64,000 nt of DNA from Stappia indica (GCF_020177335.1 NZ_JAIVMG010000001.1:186001-250000), one strand, 5' to 3'. Shown: positions 45,046 to 57,303, counted from the stretch's first letter. Translations and numbers: made by a program. The notes: generated by a model from the sequence alone, not told the origin.

Positions 45046-45824
45046 GCCGCCAGCTCCACCCAGACGGGCACATGATCGGAGGGCTTTTCCCAGCCGCGCA
45101 CATGGGCGTCGATGCCAACGCCTTCCAGCCGGTCGCAGGCCTCGGGCGAGAGCAGCACGTGGTCGATGCGGATGCCGTTGTTCTTCTGCCAGGCGCCGGC
45201 CTGGTAGTCCCAGAAGGTGTAGACATCATCGGCCTGATTGGCGGCGCGGACCGCGTCGGTCAGGCCAAGGGCACACAGGGCGCGAAACGACTGGCGGCTT
45301 TCGGGGCGGAACAGCGCATCGCCGACCCAGGCGTCGGGATTGCGGGCATCGCGCGGCTCGGGAATGACGTTGTAGTCGCCGAGTAGCACGAACGGCTCTT
45401 CCAGCGTCAGCCGCTCCGCCACGTGCTGGCGCAGCCGGTCCATCCAGCGCAGCTTGTAGGGGAATTTTTCGGTGTCGACCGGATTGCCGTTCGGCAGGTA
45501 GAGGCAGCCGACGCGAACCACTCCTTGCGCGGTGCCGGTGACCGCCTCGATGTAGCGGGCCTGAACGTCCTCATCTTCGCCCGGAAGGCCCCGGGTGATG
45601 TCCTCAAGCGGCGACTTGCTGAGAAGCGCAACGCCGTTGAACCCCTTCTGGCCGTGGGTCACCACGTTGTAGCCAAGCTCTTCGAAGGCGGCGGCGGGAA
45701 ACGCCTCGTCGACGGATTTGATCTCCTGAAGACAGGCGATATCGGGCGCTGCCTCCTTCAGCCAGGCCAGAGCCGTGTCGTGTCGCGCCTTGACGCCGTT
45801 GATGTTCCAGGTCGCGATTTTCAC
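45042..45824 (-). CDS. xthA: exodeoxyribonuclease III
   Basis: 260 residues of the Exo III/AP endonuclease fold: WNINGVKAR, CLQEIKS (metal Glu), GDYNVIPEPRD, IDHVLLS and the catalytic DHVPVW. It repairs abasic sites and 3' blocks. The start is GTG, with AGAGGA before it; a longer frame overlaps erpA. ATGA-type overlap with the next gene. Confidence 0.95.
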   Translation of the reverse strand: MKIATWNINGVKARHDTALAWLKEAAPDIACLQEIKSVDEAFPAAAFEELGYNVVTHGQKGFNGVALLSKSPLEDITRGLPGEDEDVQARYIEAVTGTAQGVVRVGCLYLPNGNPVDTEKFPYKLRWMDRLRQHVAERLTLEEPFVLLGDYNVIPEPRDARNPDAWVGDALFRPESRQSFRALCALGLTDAVRAANQADDVYTFWDYQAGAWQKNNGIRIDHVLLSPEACDRLEGVGIDAHVRGWEKPSDHVPVWVELAA

Positions 45825-45856
45825 GGCGGTCCTCTTTCGCGTGGTTGGGGAAAACG

Positions 45857-46210
45857 TCAGATCGAGAAGCTGGTGCCGCAACCGCAGCCGGCGGCCGCGA
45901 GCGGGTTCTGGATCTGAAACGACTGGCCCATGATGTCATCGACATAATCGACGACCGATCCGGCCATGTATTGCACTGAAATCGGGTCGATGAGAACGGT
46001 GGCGCCGTCCTTTTCCAGTACCAGATCGTCGGCCTCGCGCTCGCGCACCAGATCGTACTTGTACTGGAAGCCGGAGCACCCGCCGCCTTCCACGCTGATG
46101 CGCAGGCAGGTGCCGTCCGGTTCGGCGGAGAGAATCTTGGCGATGCGCCGTGCGGCGCTGTCGCTCAGCGACACGCCCTCCTGGCTGGTTTCCGTCACTT
46201 GGCTGGTCAT
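45857..46210 (-). CDS. erpA: A-type Fe-S carrier ErpA
   Basis: 117 residues, HesB/IscA family: [29 protein letters not shown] and the C-terminal [12 protein letters not shown] with the conserved Cys. It delivers Fe-S clusters to respiratory enzymes. The ATG at 46210 fits the family; a longer frame would be a poor match. Divergent from dgt with 202 bases between. Confidence 0.93.
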   Translation of the reverse strand: MTSQVTETSQEGVSLSDSAARRIAKILSAEPDGTCLRISVEGGGCSGFQYKYDLVREREADDLVLEKDGATVLIDPISVQYMAGSVVDYVDDIMGQSFQIQNPLAAAGCGCGTSFSI

Positions 46211-46365
46211 GGCTTTCGCTCGTGTCCGTGTTGGCAGGCGGTCCGGTGCGTCGGCATCGCCGGCTGGCGGCGGTGCGGCCTGCAAGAAAACCGGCACCCG
46301 GCCCGAAGCTGGTCTGTGCAAGACGTTATCAGATAGGTATGAACACAGCGAGCAAGCGTCAACAC

Positions 46366-46387
46366 TTGCACCGTCCGTTCGGTGCAA
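46366..46387. promoter_or_regulatory. inverted repeat upstream of dgt
   Basis: TTGCACCG and CGGTGCAA are perfect arms around TCCGTT. The repeat ends 26 bases before the dgt start, in the erpA-dgt divergent region. Hairpin in the dgt leader or operator. Confidence 0.5.
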
Positions 46388-46412
46388 CGGGACACCGCAT
46401 CGGAGAGGCTTG

Positions 46413-47630
46413 ATGACCGCACCGCTTGGATATGGCGCACAGCCGCGCGCGCCCTTTGCCACAAATCCGGACAAGAGCCACGGACGCCTTTTTCCCGAAC
46501 CGGAAAGCCCCACGCGCACGCCGTTTCAGCGCGATCGGGACCGGATCATTCATTCCACCGCCTTTCGCCGGCTCAAGCACAAGACCCAGGTCTTCGTCTA
46601 TCATGAGGGCGATCACTTCCGCACGCGGCTCACCCACACCATCGAGGTGTCGCAGATCGCCCGCTCGCTCGCCCGGGCACTGCGCCTCGATGAGGACCTT
46701 GCCGAATGCCTGGCGCTCGCCCACGACCTTGGCCACACGCCGTTCGGGCATGAGGGGGAGGATGTGATGGATGCCTGCATGGAACCCTATGGCGGGTTCG
46801 ACCACAATGCCCAGTCGCTGCGGGTGGTCACCAGCCTGGAGCGGCGCTACGCCGAGTTCGACGGGCTCAACCTTAGCTGGGAAACCCTGGAGGGGCTGGT
46901 CAAGCACAATGGTCCGCTGGTCGGGCCGGATGGTACACCGCTCGGCAAGTTCGCCGGCAGTGAGTTGCCGTTCGCCATTCGCGCCCATTCGGAGCGTCAG
47001 GACCTGAGGCTCGACACCTGGCCGAGCGCGGAAGCGCAGGCCGCGGCGATCGCCGACGATATCGCCTATGATGCTCACGACCTTGACGATGGCTTGCGGG
47101 CGGGGCTGCTCAGTATCGAGCAGATCCGCGAGGTGCCTTTCTTTGCCAGCATTCTGGATGAGGTCGACGCGCGCTATCCGGATCTGGAGGAGCCGCGCCG
47201 CATCCATGAGATCGTGCGCCGGTCGATCACCCGCATGGTGGAGGATGTGATCCGCGAGGCGGTGGCGCGGATCGCGGCGGCCGCACCAGCCTCCGTGGAG
47301 GATGTGCGCGCCGGATCGGGTCCGTTGGTGGCGTTTTCCGCCGAAATGGCCCGGGCCGAAGGGGAGGTGAAGGCCTTCCTGTTCGCCAATCTCTACCGGC
47401 ACCCGGATGTTCTGGCGGTGCGGCGGAAGGTGTCGCAGGTCACCCGCGAGCTGTTCGAGGCCTATTTCGCCGATCCGGCGCTGATGCCCGAGGAATGGCG
47501 CCGGGGCCTGGACGGCGCCGCCGCCGACCGGCGCGCCCGCCGGGTCTGCGACTTCATCGCCGGCATGACCGACCGGTTCGCGATGGACGAGCATCGGCGC
47601 CTGTTTGACCACACTCCGGATTTGGGCTAG
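46413..47630 (+). CDS. dgt: deoxyguanosinetriphosphate triphosphohydrolase-like protein
   Basis: 405 residues of the HD-domain dNTPase family (type 2 dgtP-like). Metal residues in [11 protein letters not shown] and [16 protein letters not shown] are seen, and a C-terminal helical part ([18 protein letters not shown]-like) follows. It hydrolyses dNTP to nucleoside and triphosphate. GGAGAGG precedes the ATG. Next on the same strand is argS. Confidence 0.95.
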   Translation: MTAPLGYGAQPRAPFATNPDKSHGRLFPEPESPTRTPFQRDRDRIIHSTAFRRLKHKTQVFVYHEGDHFRTRLTHTIEVSQIARSLARALRLDEDLAECLALAHDLGHTPFGHEGEDVMDACMEPYGGFDHNAQSLRVVTSLERRYAEFDGLNLSWETLEGLVKHNGPLVGPDGTPLGKFAGSELPFAIRAHSERQDLRLDTWPSAEAQAAAIADDIAYDAHDLDDGLRAGLLSIEQIREVPFFASILDEVDARYPDLEEPRRIHEIVRRSITRMVEDVIREAVARIAAAAPASVEDVRAGSGPLVAFSAEMARAEGEVKAFLFANLYRHPDVLAVRRKVSQVTRELFEAYFADPALMPEEWRRGLDGAAADRRARRVCDFIAGMTDRFAMDEHRRLFDHTPDLG

Positions 47631-47722
47631 TCCGCCTTTCCGATTTCTCCACCGATTTCCAGGGACTGCCCGCGTGCCCCCACGCCGAGGTGTCCGCCCG
47701 GGAATGTCGAAAGAAGCCAGCG

Positions 47723-49489
47723 ATGAATATCTTCAGCGAATTCACCGGCCGTGTCCGTGCCGCCGTCCTTGACCTCTACCCGAATGGCGAAGTGGCGCCG
47801 GAGGCGCTTGAGCGCATCGTGGTCGAACCGCCGCGAGACCCGGCGCACGGGGACCTGGCGACCAATGCGGCGATGGTTCTGGCCAAGCCGCTGAAGACCA
47901 ACCCGCGCGCTTTGGCCGAGGGGCTGGTGGAGCTGTTGTTGCGCGACACTGATGTCGCCGAGGCCTCCGTCGCCGGACCCGGCTTCATCAACATGCGTCT
48001 GGTGCCGGAAGTCTGGACGAAGGTGATGCGCGCGGTGCTGGAACAGGGGCGGGACTTTGGCCGCTCCGACCTTGGCGGCGGGCTGAAGGTGAATGTGGAA
48101 TACGTCTCGGCGAATCCGACCGGGCCGATGCATGTGGGTCATTGCCGGGGCGCGGTGGTCGGCGATGCGCTGGCCTCGCTGCTGGACTTCGCCGGCTATG
48201 ACGTGACCCGCGAATACTACATCAACGATGCCGGTGCCCAGGTGGATGTGCTGGCCCGTTCGGCCTTCCTGCGCTACCGCGAAGCGCTTGGCGAGGACAT
48301 CGGCGAGATCCCGGAGGGGCTCTATCCGGGCGATTATCTGGTGCCGGTGGGCAAGGCGCTCGCCGCCGAATACGGCGAACGGCTGAAGGGCATGGCCGAG
48401 GAGGCGTGGCTGCCGCTGGTCAAGGACGCGACGATCGCCGCAATGCTCGATCTGATCCGCGCCGATCTCGCCCTGCTCAACGTGCATCACGAGGAGTTCT
48501 TCTCCGAGCGCACGCTGCATGAGGGCGTTGACGGCAAGCCGTCCCAGATCGAAGAGATGATCGAGGAGCTGCGGGCGCGCGATCTGGTCTATGAGGGCAC
48601 CTTGCCGCCGCCCAAGGGGCAGTTGCCGGAGGATTGGGAAGACCGGGAGCAGACCCTGTTCCGTGCCACCGCCTATGGCGACGACATCGATCGGCCGCTC
48701 TTGAAATCCGATGGCTCCTACACCTATTTCGCGGCGGATGTTGCCTATTTCCGGTCCAAGTTCCGCCGTGGCTTCAAGGAGATGATCTTCATCCTCGGTG
48801 CCGACCATGGTGGCTACGTCAAGCGGCTGGAGGCGGTCGGCCGGGCGATTTCCAACGACGATGCCAAGGTGATCGTCCGCCTGTGCCAGCTTGTGAAGCT
48901 GTTCCGTGGCGGCGAGCCGGTGCGCATGTCGAAGCGCTCCGGCGATTTCGTCACCCTGCGCGATGTGGTCGAGGAGGTCGGGCGCGATCCGGTGCGGTTC
49001 ATGATGGTGTATCGCAAGAACGACGCACCGCTGGACTTCGACTTCAAGAAAGTCACCGAGCAGTCCAAGGATAACCCGGTTTTCTACGTTCAGTACGGTC
49101 ACGCCCGGTGTCGTTCGGTGCTTCGTCAGGCAGCTCAGGAATTGACCGATATGGATCAGTCGGTTGCCGCGCTGCGTGAGGCCGATTTCGGTCTTCTGGA
49201 CGATTCGGGCGAGCGTGAGATCATTGCCCGTCTGGCGGCATGGCCCCGTCTGGTGGACAGCGCGGCGGAAGCACATGAGCCGCACCGGGTCGCCTTCTAC
49301 CTGCACGAACTGGCGAGCGCCCTGCATTCCCACTGGAATAGAGGCAAGGATTTGCCGCAATTACGCTTTATTAACACTGAAGATCGACAAACAACATTGG
49401 CCCGTCTTGGATTGGTACAGGCGGTCTCCGAGGTTCTCGCGTCAGGCTTGTCCATCCTGGGCGTCGACGCGCCCGAGGAGATGCGGTAA
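47723..49489 (+). CDS. argS: arginyl-tRNA synthetase
   Basis: 588 residues, class I synthetase: HIGH-type HVGH in [12 protein letters not shown] (about residue 139), KMSK-type [12 protein letters not shown] near residue 403 and the anticodon-binding DALR domain at the C-terminus ([18 protein letters not shown]). Starts at the Met after GCCAGCG; an earlier Met would add 11 non-conserved residues. Confidence 0.97.
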   Translation: MNIFSEFTGRVRAAVLDLYPNGEVAPEALERIVVEPPRDPAHGDLATNAAMVLAKPLKTNPRALAEGLVELLLRDTDVAEASVAGPGFINMRLVPEVWTKVMRAVLEQGRDFGRSDLGGGLKVNVEYVSANPTGPMHVGHCRGAVVGDALASLLDFAGYDVTREYYINDAGAQVDVLARSAFLRYREALGEDIGEIPEGLYPGDYLVPVGKALAAEYGERLKGMAEEAWLPLVKDATIAAMLDLIRADLALLNVHHEEFFSERTLHEGVDGKPSQIEEMIEELRARDLVYEGTLPPPKGQLPEDWEDREQTLFRATAYGDDIDRPLLKSDGSYTYFAADVAYFRSKFRRGFKEMIFILGADHGGYVKRLEAVGRAISNDDAKVIVRLCQLVKLFRGGEPVRMSKRSGDFVTLRDVVEEVGRDPVRFMMVYRKNDAPLDFDFKKVTEQSKDNPVFYVQYGHARCRSVLRQAAQELTDMDQSVAALREADFGLLDDSGEREIIARLAAWPRLVDSAAEAHEPHRVAFYLHELASALHSHWNRGKDLPQLRFINTEDRQTTLARLGLVQAVSEVLASGLSILGVDAPEEMR

Positions 49490-49566
49490 CGGCGGGCGGT
49501 TTTCGCGCAGATGCCGTAGGCGCGTGCGGGAGGCCGGTACAGACAAGCGGGAAAGCCATCAGCATC

Positions 49567-51801
49567 ATGCCCAATCGTTCGAACTTTTCGGTCAATGGCG
49601 GGGACAATCGCGACGGACGACAGCGAGCGGATGACGATTTCGCACCTTTCGAGGAAGATCCGCTCGTCGAGTTGGCGCGGATCGTCAGTGAGGGAAATGC
49701 GCAATTCCAGTCGGTGACGCCGTCGCATGGCGCCGAGCCGATCGGGGAAGAGCCGTATCCGCTGCAAGACGAGACGTCCCGCGATCCCTATGCCGTCGAG
49801 CCGGACCCCTACGCGCCGGTGGAGGCCGGCGGCGCCTATCATGAAGCGCCGGTCGGTGATGATTGGGTGGAGGGGGAGCTTCCCGCCGCGGACGTTGATC
49901 CCTACGCTCCGCGCGCCTATGCGGAGGACAGCTACGCCGCAGAGCCGCAGGGCTATGCCGCCGCGCCGCAAGTCTATGCGGAAGAGCCTTATGCCGAGGA
50001 GGCGCCTCAGCATGTCGACCCATACCAGGTCGACCCCTATGCGCCGGTGGACCCTTATGCTGCCGCCGCGCCGCGCGATGAGGATATCTACGCGCAAGAC
50101 GCCTATGGCGATCCGGTGGTGCCGGTCGAGCGCGCCCCCGAAGTTGGGGGGGCGCAGCCGGACGCCCATTGGAGTGGGGACGCGATCTGGGAGGCCGAAG
50201 CCCATCTTGGAGATCAGCTCCAGGCGCTTGAGAGCGAGCCTGAGGTCGCTGCCGATCCCGTTCGGCAACCGAGCGGTCTTTCCGACGATCTTTCGGCGTC
50301 CCTTGAAGATGGGTTGATGAGCGCGCTTTACGTGAACACGGGTCAGCGCGCGGCGGAGTTCGAGCCGGAGCCGGAGCCGTTTGATGGGGATCGGCTCGAC
50401 GATATCTTTCTCGAGGAGCCGGAGCTCCCCGGTGACCACCCGGGCCAGAGTGAGGCCGAGTCGTCCGACTGGGGTGCTGGGGCCGCCGTTGGCGTTGCCG
50501 GTGTTGCCGCCGCGACGCAAGGGCGTGCGCCCGCACCGCGTGCCTTCGATCATCTGCGTGCGGCCGAGCCTGCACCGCGCGAGGCGGCGTATTTCGATCC
50601 GGACAGCGAGGCGCCGCCTCCGCCGGAAGGTTATGACCTTGACGCGGTGGCTCAAGCCATGCGCGAGGGCGATCCGCAGCTTGGCGGCCATGGCGTTCTG
50701 CCGCCCCATTCGGCAACCGAACAAGCGGCGGTGCCGGAGAAAACCTCCCGGCGCGGCCTTTATGCGGCTGCCGCCGTGCTTGGGGTGGTCGTGGTCGGCG
50801 GCGGTGCCTTTACCTTGCTGAACATTGGCGGCGATGACGCGCTCTCTGGGCCCCCGCCGGTGATTGCGGCGCAGACCGGCCCGATGAAAACCTTTCCGGA
50901 ACCGGAAAGCCCGGCTTCTGCCGGGCAGAGCAAGCTGATCTACGATCGGGTTGGCGGGATCGAAACGCCGCGTGGCGAGCAGTTGCTTGAGACTGAGGAA
51001 ACGCCGGTCGCCTCGCTTCCGCCGGCTCCGACCGCTACCGGATCGCAGTCGGGCGATGTCGAGGTGCCCTCGGGACCGCGCCGGGTGCGCACCGTGGTGG
51101 TGAGCCCGGATGGGACCATCATCTCGGCCGATGAACCGACCGCAAGACCGGCCACGACGACGCCTGCCACCTCACGTGGCGGCGTGGATGAGCCGACTCG
51201 TGTGGCGACACGTCCGATCATCCTGCCCGGAGCCGGGGCGCCCGCTCCTGTGAGCGGCGAACCCTCGGGGGCTGCCGGGACCGCGACGCCGGCTCCGATG
51301 CCCGCCGAGACCACGACAGCGCCGACGGCGACCGCCGAAGCCGGGGGGGCAGCACAGCCCGCGCCCGGGAATGTGCCGCGCGGCAAGCCGATCGATATCG
51401 AGCGGATCGCCGCAGCGGCGACACCACCGCCGGCGACGCGCCAGGTCGCCTCAGCGCCCAGCACGTCCGGGACCGCGCCGATGGATCTGACCGCCAGTGG
51501 GGGCGCCGCGCGCCCGGCCGCTCCGGCGGCCACCGCCAGCGGCTCGATTCCCGCCGGAGCCTATGTGGTGCAGGTCTCCTCGCAGCGCTCGCAGGCGCAG
51601 GCACAGACGGCTTTCGATGACCTGCAACGCCGCTATGGATCGGTGCTTGGCGGCGTGACGCCTGTCATCGAGAAGGCGGATCTCGGCGACCGGGGAACCT
51701 TCTACCGGGTGCGCATCCCGGCCGGCTCGCGTGACGATGCCATCTCGCTGTGCGAGCGGCTGAAGGCGGCGGGCGGCGATTGCTTTGTGCGCCGGAACTG
51801 A
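49567..51801 (+). CDS. SPOR-domain cell-division protein with DPY-rich region
   Basis: 744 residues. The first ~390 are cytoplasmic, acidic and low-complexity with repeated Asp-Pro-Tyr (six copies between residues ~73 and ~165, e.g. VDPYQVDPYAPVDPY). A single membrane helix follows RRGLYAAAAVLGVVVV (about residues 394-418), then a long Pro/Thr/Ala-rich periplasmic linker and a C-terminal SPOR domain (GAYVVQVSSQRSQAQAQTAF) that binds denuded glycan at the septum. It sits between argS and nagZ as is common in Rhizobiales. Confidence 0.9.
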   Translation: MPNRSNFSVNGGDNRDGRQRADDDFAPFEEDPLVELARIVSEGNAQFQSVTPSHGAEPIGEEPYPLQDETSRDPYAVEPDPYAPVEAGGAYHEAPVGDDWVEGELPAADVDPYAPRAYAEDSYAAEPQGYAAAPQVYAEEPYAEEAPQHVDPYQVDPYAPVDPYAAAAPRDEDIYAQDAYGDPVVPVERAPEVGGAQPDAHWSGDAIWEAEAHLGDQLQALESEPEVAADPVRQPSGLSDDLSASLEDGLMSALYVNTGQRAAEFEPEPEPFDGDRLDDIFLEEPELPGDHPGQSEAESSDWGAGAAVGVAGVAAATQGRAPAPRAFDHLRAAEPAPREAAYFDPDSEAPPPPEGYDLDAVAQAMREGDPQLGGHGVLPPHSATEQAAVPEKTSRRGLYAAAAVLGVVVVGGGAFTLLNIGGDDALSGPPPVIAAQTGPMKTFPEPESPASAGQSKLIYDRVGGIETPRGEQLLETEETPVASLPPAPTATGSQSGDVEVPSGPRRVRTVVVSPDGTIISADEPTARPATTTPATSRGGVDEPTRVATRPIILPGAGAPAPVSGEPSGAAGTATPAPMPAETTTAPTATAEAGGAAQPAPGNVPRGKPIDIERIAAAATPPPATRQVASAPSTSGTAPMDLTASGGAARPAAPAATASGSIPAGAYVVQVSSQRSQAQAQTAFDDLQRRYGSVLGGVTPVIEKADLGDRGTFYRVRIPAGSRDDAISLCERLKAAGGDCFVRRN

Positions 51802-51808
51802 GCCGGGA

Positions 51809-52843
51809 ATGTCCAAGGCCTTCATCACCGGCTGCGCCGGTTCGCAGTTGAGCCCTTGCGAGCGTTCGTTCCTGGCGGATGAGCGCCCGTGGGGGCTCAT
51901 CCTGTTTGGCCGCAATTGCGAGGCGCCACAGCAGATCCGCGATCTGGTCGCCGACTTTCGGGAATGTGTCGGTGCGGCGGATGCGCCTGTCCTGATCGAT
52001 CAGGAAGGCGGCCGGGTGCGCCGGCTGCGGCCGCCACACTGGCCGGATTATCCGGCCGGTGCCGTTTATGGCAAGCTCTTCGACCAGGACCGGCCGGCCG
52101 GATGCCGGGCGGCCTGGCTCGGTGGGCGGCTGATGGGCGCCGATCTTGCCGAGCTCGGTATCACCGTCGATTGCCTGCCGATTGTCGATCTGCCCACGCC
52201 TGAGACCAGCGATGCCATCGGCGACCGCGCCTATGGGCACACGGTGGAGGCGATCGCCGAGATTGGCCGGGCGTTGTCGGACGGATTGGCGGCAGCGGGC
52301 GTCTTGCCTGTCGTGAAACACATTCCCGGGCATGGGCGGGCCCGGGTCGACAGCCATCTGGAGCTTCCGGTGGTCGATGCCTCGGCCGAGGATCTCTCCG
52401 CCCTGGACTTCGAGCCCTTCCGCCGGCTTCGGGATCTGCCGATGGCCATGACCGCGCATGTGGTCTACTCCGCGCTTGATCCGGAGCGCTGCGCCACCCG
52501 GTCGCCCATCATCATCGACAGGGTCATCCGCCGGGACATCGGCTTTGACGGGTTGTTGATGAGCGATGATGTGTCGATGAAGGCGCTCGGCGGGGACATG
52601 GGCGGGCGCATTCGCGATCTGTTTGCCGCCGGCTGCGACATGGCCCTGCACTGCAATGGCGATTTCGCCGAGATGCGGGCGGTTGCCGCCAACAGCCCGG
52701 TACTTGCCGGCCGGGCGGCGGAGCGGGCGGACGCGGCGCTTGCCGCGCGCCGGGTGCCGGAAGCCTCTGTCGATCTTGTGGCGCTGCGGGCCGAGTTCGA
52801 CGCCCTGCTGGACCGCGTCGGCGCGCAGCCGCAAGGGGCCTGA
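51809..52843 (+). CDS. nagZ: beta-N-acetylhexosaminidase NagZ
   Basis: 344 residues of glycoside hydrolase family 3. The hallmark KHIPGHGRARVDSH contains the His-Asp pair of NagZ, and SDDVSMKAL holds the nucleophile Asp. It removes GlcNAc from cell-wall fragments during recycling. It begins eight bases after the SPOR gene. Confidence 0.94.
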   Translation: MSKAFITGCAGSQLSPCERSFLADERPWGLILFGRNCEAPQQIRDLVADFRECVGAADAPVLIDQEGGRVRRLRPPHWPDYPAGAVYGKLFDQDRPAGCRAAWLGGRLMGADLAELGITVDCLPIVDLPTPETSDAIGDRAYGHTVEAIAEIGRALSDGLAAAGVLPVVKHIPGHGRARVDSHLELPVVDASAEDLSALDFEPFRRLRDLPMAMTAHVVYSALDPERCATRSPIIIDRVIRRDIGFDGLLMSDDVSMKALGGDMGGRIRDLFAAGCDMALHCNGDFAEMRAVAANSPVLAGRAAERADAALAARRVPEASVDLVALRAEFDALLDRVGAQPQGA

Positions 52844-52951
52844 GCCGCAGACTGCCGGGGCGGTTTATGCGATTCCGGTTTTTCGCATGATGATCTAGGA
52901 TGGGCTGGCATGGGTCTGGTACTCGAAACGTGCCGGGCAGGGGAGGTGCCA

Positions 52952-53785
52952 GTGCAGGACTCCTTTCTGGATGGCATGACGCAAACGGAGGCTCGGGAAG
53001 ACCGGGCCAGCACCGATCCCGCGCTTGTCGTCGACGTGGAAGGCTTTGAGGGACCGCTCGACCTTCTGTTGACGCTGGCGCGCAAGCAGAAGGTGGACCT
53101 CGCGCGGATCTCGATCCTGGCCCTTGTCGAACAGTATCTGGAGTTCGTGGCCGAGGCGCGGCGCCTGCGGTTGGAGCTGGCCGCCGACTATCTGGTGATG
53201 GCGGCGTGGCTTGCCTATCTGAAATCACGGCTCCTGATTCCCGAGCAGAAGGATGAGGATGCGCTGAGTGGTGAGGAAATGGCCGCCGCGCTGGCCTTTC
53301 GCCTGCGCCGGCTGGAAGCAATGCGGGACGCGGCCGCGAAGCTGATGAGCCGCAACCGGCTTGGCCGCGACGTGTTTGCCCGGGGGCGGCCGGAAACCGT
53401 TTCCATCGAGCGGCACAGCCGCTGGAGCGCATCGCTCTACGACCTTCTCACCGGCTACGCGGCGCAGCGTCAGCGCAGCTCGGTCACGTCGGTGCATGTG
53501 CGCCGGCGCACGGTCTGGTCGCTGCAGGAGGCCCGCGACCTCTTGACCCGCCTGTTGGGATCAACGGTGGACTGGGCGCCGCTCGATGCTTATCTGATGC
53601 GCTACATTCAGCGGGATCGGGAGCAGGCCAGCACGGTGCTGGCCAGCACCTTTTCCGCCAGTCTGGAACTGGTGCGTGAAGGCGAAATCGAACTGCGCCA
53701 GAGCGGGCCGTTCGCTCCGCTTTATCTGCGGCGCCGTCCACAGGACCTGAAGCCCGTCACCGGGCCCGAACAAGACGAGGATTGA
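52952..53785 (+). CDS. scpA: segregation and condensation protein A
   Basis: 277 residues, ScpA kleisin: FEGPLDLLLTLARKQKVDLARI and YLVMAAWLAYLKSRLLIP at the N-terminal half, and a C-terminal winged-helix that binds SMC. GTG at 52952 is chosen because GGGGAGG lies about seven bases upstream; ATG at 52910 would add 14 residues and has a weaker site. Confidence 0.94.
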   Translation: MQDSFLDGMTQTEAREDRASTDPALVVDVEGFEGPLDLLLTLARKQKVDLARISILALVEQYLEFVAEARRLRLELAADYLVMAAWLAYLKSRLLIPEQKDEDALSGEEMAAALAFRLRRLEAMRDAAAKLMSRNRLGRDVFARGRPETVSIERHSRWSASLYDLLTGYAAQRQRSSVTSVHVRRRTVWSLQEARDLLTRLLGSTVDWAPLDAYLMRYIQRDREQASTVLASTFSASLELVREGEIELRQSGPFAPLYLRRRPQDLKPVTGPEQDED

Positions 53786-53786
53786 C

Positions 53787-54483
53787 GTGGAAGGCGCGTC
53801 CCAGCGGATAGATGACGAGGCAAGCGCGCGCGATCTCGGTGCCGACCGGCGCGGGGCGTTGCGAATGATCGAGGCGCTGCTGTTCGCCTCCAGCGAACTC
53901 TTGAGTCTGGACGAGATTCGCGCGCGCCTGCCGCGCGGCATCAATGTGCGGTCGCTGGTGAAGGAACTGCAGGGGATCTATGCCACGCGCGGGGTCAATG
54001 TGGTGGAGGTCGAGGGCCGCTGGGGGTTTCGCACCGCCGAGGACCTGGCCTATCTGCTGCATCGGGAGCAGGTGGAAGAACGCAAGCTGTCGCGCGCGGC
54101 GCTGGAAACCCTCGCCATCATCGCCTATCACCAACCGGTGACCCGGGCGGAGATCGAGGAAATTCGCGGCGTGTCCACGTCCAAGGGGACGCTGGACGTG
54201 CTGCTGGAGACCGGATGGATCCGCATGCGCGGCCGGCGGCGCACGCCGGGACGGCCCGTGACCTATGGCACGACCGCGGAGTTTCTGGAGCATTTCATGC
54301 TCACCTCGGTGGGCGATCTGCCGGGGCTTGAAGAGCTGAAGGGGACAGGGCTGCTCGACAGTGCCATTCCGGCCGGGTTCCAGGTGCCGTCCCCGGATGA
54401 TTCGCCGGATCTTCGCGAGGAAGAGGATCCGATCGACGATGAGCATATGTACGAACTTCCTCTTGAGGGCGATGGACCGCTAG

Positions 54484-54509
<26 letters not shown>
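53787..54509 (+). CDS. scpB: segregation and condensation protein B
   Basis: 240 residues, ScpB with two winged-helix parts: IEALLFASSELLSLDEI and LETLAIIAYHQPVTRAEIEEIRGVS, followed by ETGWIRMRGRRRTPGRPVTYGTT. A GTG start one base after the scpA stop. The C-terminal ~40 residues are acidic. Its 3' end overlaps the ABC ATPase gene by 26 bases. Confidence 0.95.
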
Positions 54510-55617
<1,108 letters not shown>

Positions 55618-55740
55618 CAGTCGATGAGTATCGCAGTTTGACGCCGAAGAAGCGCAAGGCTTCTGTTGCGATTGCTTGCGCTTTGTTGCAATAGTGCCGC
55701 GCCGGAGCGCGGGCACCGGACAGACCGAGGAGTTGGGCGT

Positions 55741-55971
55741 ATGGGTATCAGTGTTTGGCAGATCCTGATCATTGCGGTGATCGTTGTTCTGCTGTTCGGG
55801 CGCGGCAAGATCTCCGAGTTGATGGGAGACGTGGCCAAGGGAATCAAGAGCTTCAAGAAGGGGCTCAATGAAGATGACGATGCGCCGGCCGAGACGGCGA
55901 AGACCATCGATCACAAGGCCGACGACGCGGTCACGATGACCAAGTCCGAGGACAAGACGAAGGCCGGCTGA
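55741..55971 (+). CDS. tatA: Sec-independent translocase protein TatA
   Basis: 76 residues: N-terminal helix [20 protein letters not shown], hinge and amphipathic helix [20 protein letters not shown], then a charged tail. It forms the pore part of the Tat pathway for folded proteins. Start by GAGG before ATG. First of tatA-tatB-tatC. Confidence 0.95.
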   Translation: MGISVWQILIIAVIVVLLFGRGKISELMGDVAKGIKSFKKGLNEDDDAPAETAKTIDHKADDAVTMTKSEDKTKAG

Positions 55972-56092
55972 ACAGCGCGGGCTGACTCATCCAGCGTGAC
56001 CGGTTTCGCGCGCGCGGGCGACGCCCCTTGCTGCGATCCGGAGTGACCACGCTTCGCCTTCACGACCTTCTTACCGCGGAAAACGGACGCTC

Positions 56093-56524
56093 ATGTTCGA
56101 TATCGGCTGGACGGAACTGCTTGTTGTCGCCGTCGTCATGGTTCTGGTCGTCGGACCCAAGGACCTGCCTCGCATGTTGCGCACCTTTGGCCAGACCCTG
56201 GGCAAGGTACGGCGTATGGCGAACGAGTTTCAGTCGACCTTCAACGATGCGCTTCGGGAGGCGGAGCAGCAGGCCGATATCGCGGATATGAAGGCGGAGG
56301 TGGAGAAGGTGGGCAACCTCGATCCGCTCGGCGATCTGAAGCGCACGATCGAGGAAGACACCAAGAGGAAAGCCGCCAGGAAGGCCAAGGCAGAGGCTGC
56401 CGCCAGCGCCTCCGCATCGGCGGCGGAGGTGCCGCCGGCACCGGTCGCCCCAGGCGACAAGGCGGCGGTCCAGAGCGAGCCGGCAGGCGAGCAACCGAAG
56501 GCGGCGGGTGATTCCAAGGCATGA
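56093..56524 (+). CDS. tatB: Sec-independent translocase protein TatB
   Basis: 143 residues: [29 protein letters not shown] then the amphipathic helix; a long Ala/Lys-rich tail follows. It binds Tat signal peptides with TatC. Its stop overlaps the tatC start by four bases. Confidence 0.95.
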   Translation: MFDIGWTELLVVAVVMVLVVGPKDLPRMLRTFGQTLGKVRRMANEFQSTFNDALREAEQQADIADMKAEVEKVGNLDPLGDLKRTIEEDTKRKAARKAKAEAAASASASAAEVPPAPVAPGDKAAVQSEPAGEQPKAAGDSKA

Positions 56525-57303
56525 CACAGGAAGACATCGAATCCTCCAAGGCGCCGTTGATCGAGCACCTGATCGAGCTGCGCCAACGGTTGTTGCGCAC
56601 GGTGATCGCGATCCTGGTTGCCTTCGTCGTCTGTTTCTACTTTGCGCAGGACATCTACAACATCCTCGTCATTCCTTATGAGCGAGCCGCCGGGCATCCG
56701 GTGGAGATGATCTATACCGCGCCGCAGGAATGGTTCTTCACCCAGTTGAAACTGGCGTTTTTCGGCGCCCTGTTCATTGCCTTTCCGGTGATTGCCTCGC
56801 AGATCTACATGTTCGTGGCGCCGGGGCTCTACAAGCATGAGCGCGGTGCTTTCCTGCCGTTCCTGGTGGCGACGCCGATCCTGTTCGTCATCGGTGCCTG
56901 CCTGGTGTTTTTCCTGGTCATGCCGATGGCCATGGGCTTCTTCCTGTCCATGGAACAGGATGGCGTCGATGGTCAGACCAAGGTGCAGTTGATCGCCCGG
57001 GTCAGCGAGTATCTCGGCCTGATCATGACGCTGATCTTCGCCTTTGGCCTGGTGTTCCAGCTGCCGGTGCTGCTGACCCTGCTTGGCCGGGTCGGGATCG
57101 TCTCCGCCGAGGGGCTGCGGGCGAAGCGGAAATACGCCATCGTCATCGGTTTTGTCATGGCGGCGATCCTGACGCCGCCCGATCCGATCAGCCAGATCGG
57201 TCTTGCGCTCCCCACCCTGCTTCTCTACGAAGTGTCCATCATCTGCGTCAGGCTGGTGGAGAAGAAACGCGCCGAACGGGAAGCCGCCGAAGCGGAAGAC
57301 TGA
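56521..57303 (+). CDS. tatC: Sec-independent translocase protein TatC
   Basis: 260 residues, six membrane helices, with [17 protein letters not shown] (signal-recognition Glu), [11 protein letters not shown] and a proline-rich GXPP region [10 protein letters not shown]. It is the twin-arginine signal receptor. Ends before the serS leader. Confidence 0.96.
   Translation: MTQEDIESSKAPLIEHLIELRQRLLRTVIAILVAFVVCFYFAQDIYNILVIPYERAAGHPVEMIYTAPQEWFFTQLKLAFFGALFIAFPVIASQIYMFVAPGLYKHERGAFLPFLVATPILFVIGACLVFFLVMPMAMGFFLSMEQDGVDGQTKVQLIARVSEYLGLIMTLIFAFGLVFQLPVLLTLLGRVGIVSAEGLRAKRKYAIVIGFVMAAILTPPDPISQIGLALPTLLLYEVSIICVRLVEKKRAEREAAEAED

Noticed and set aside
45828-45881. Upstream extension of xthA to an ATG
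   Set aside because: The extra residues overlap erpA and the family starts at the GTG (KIATWNINGVKAR).
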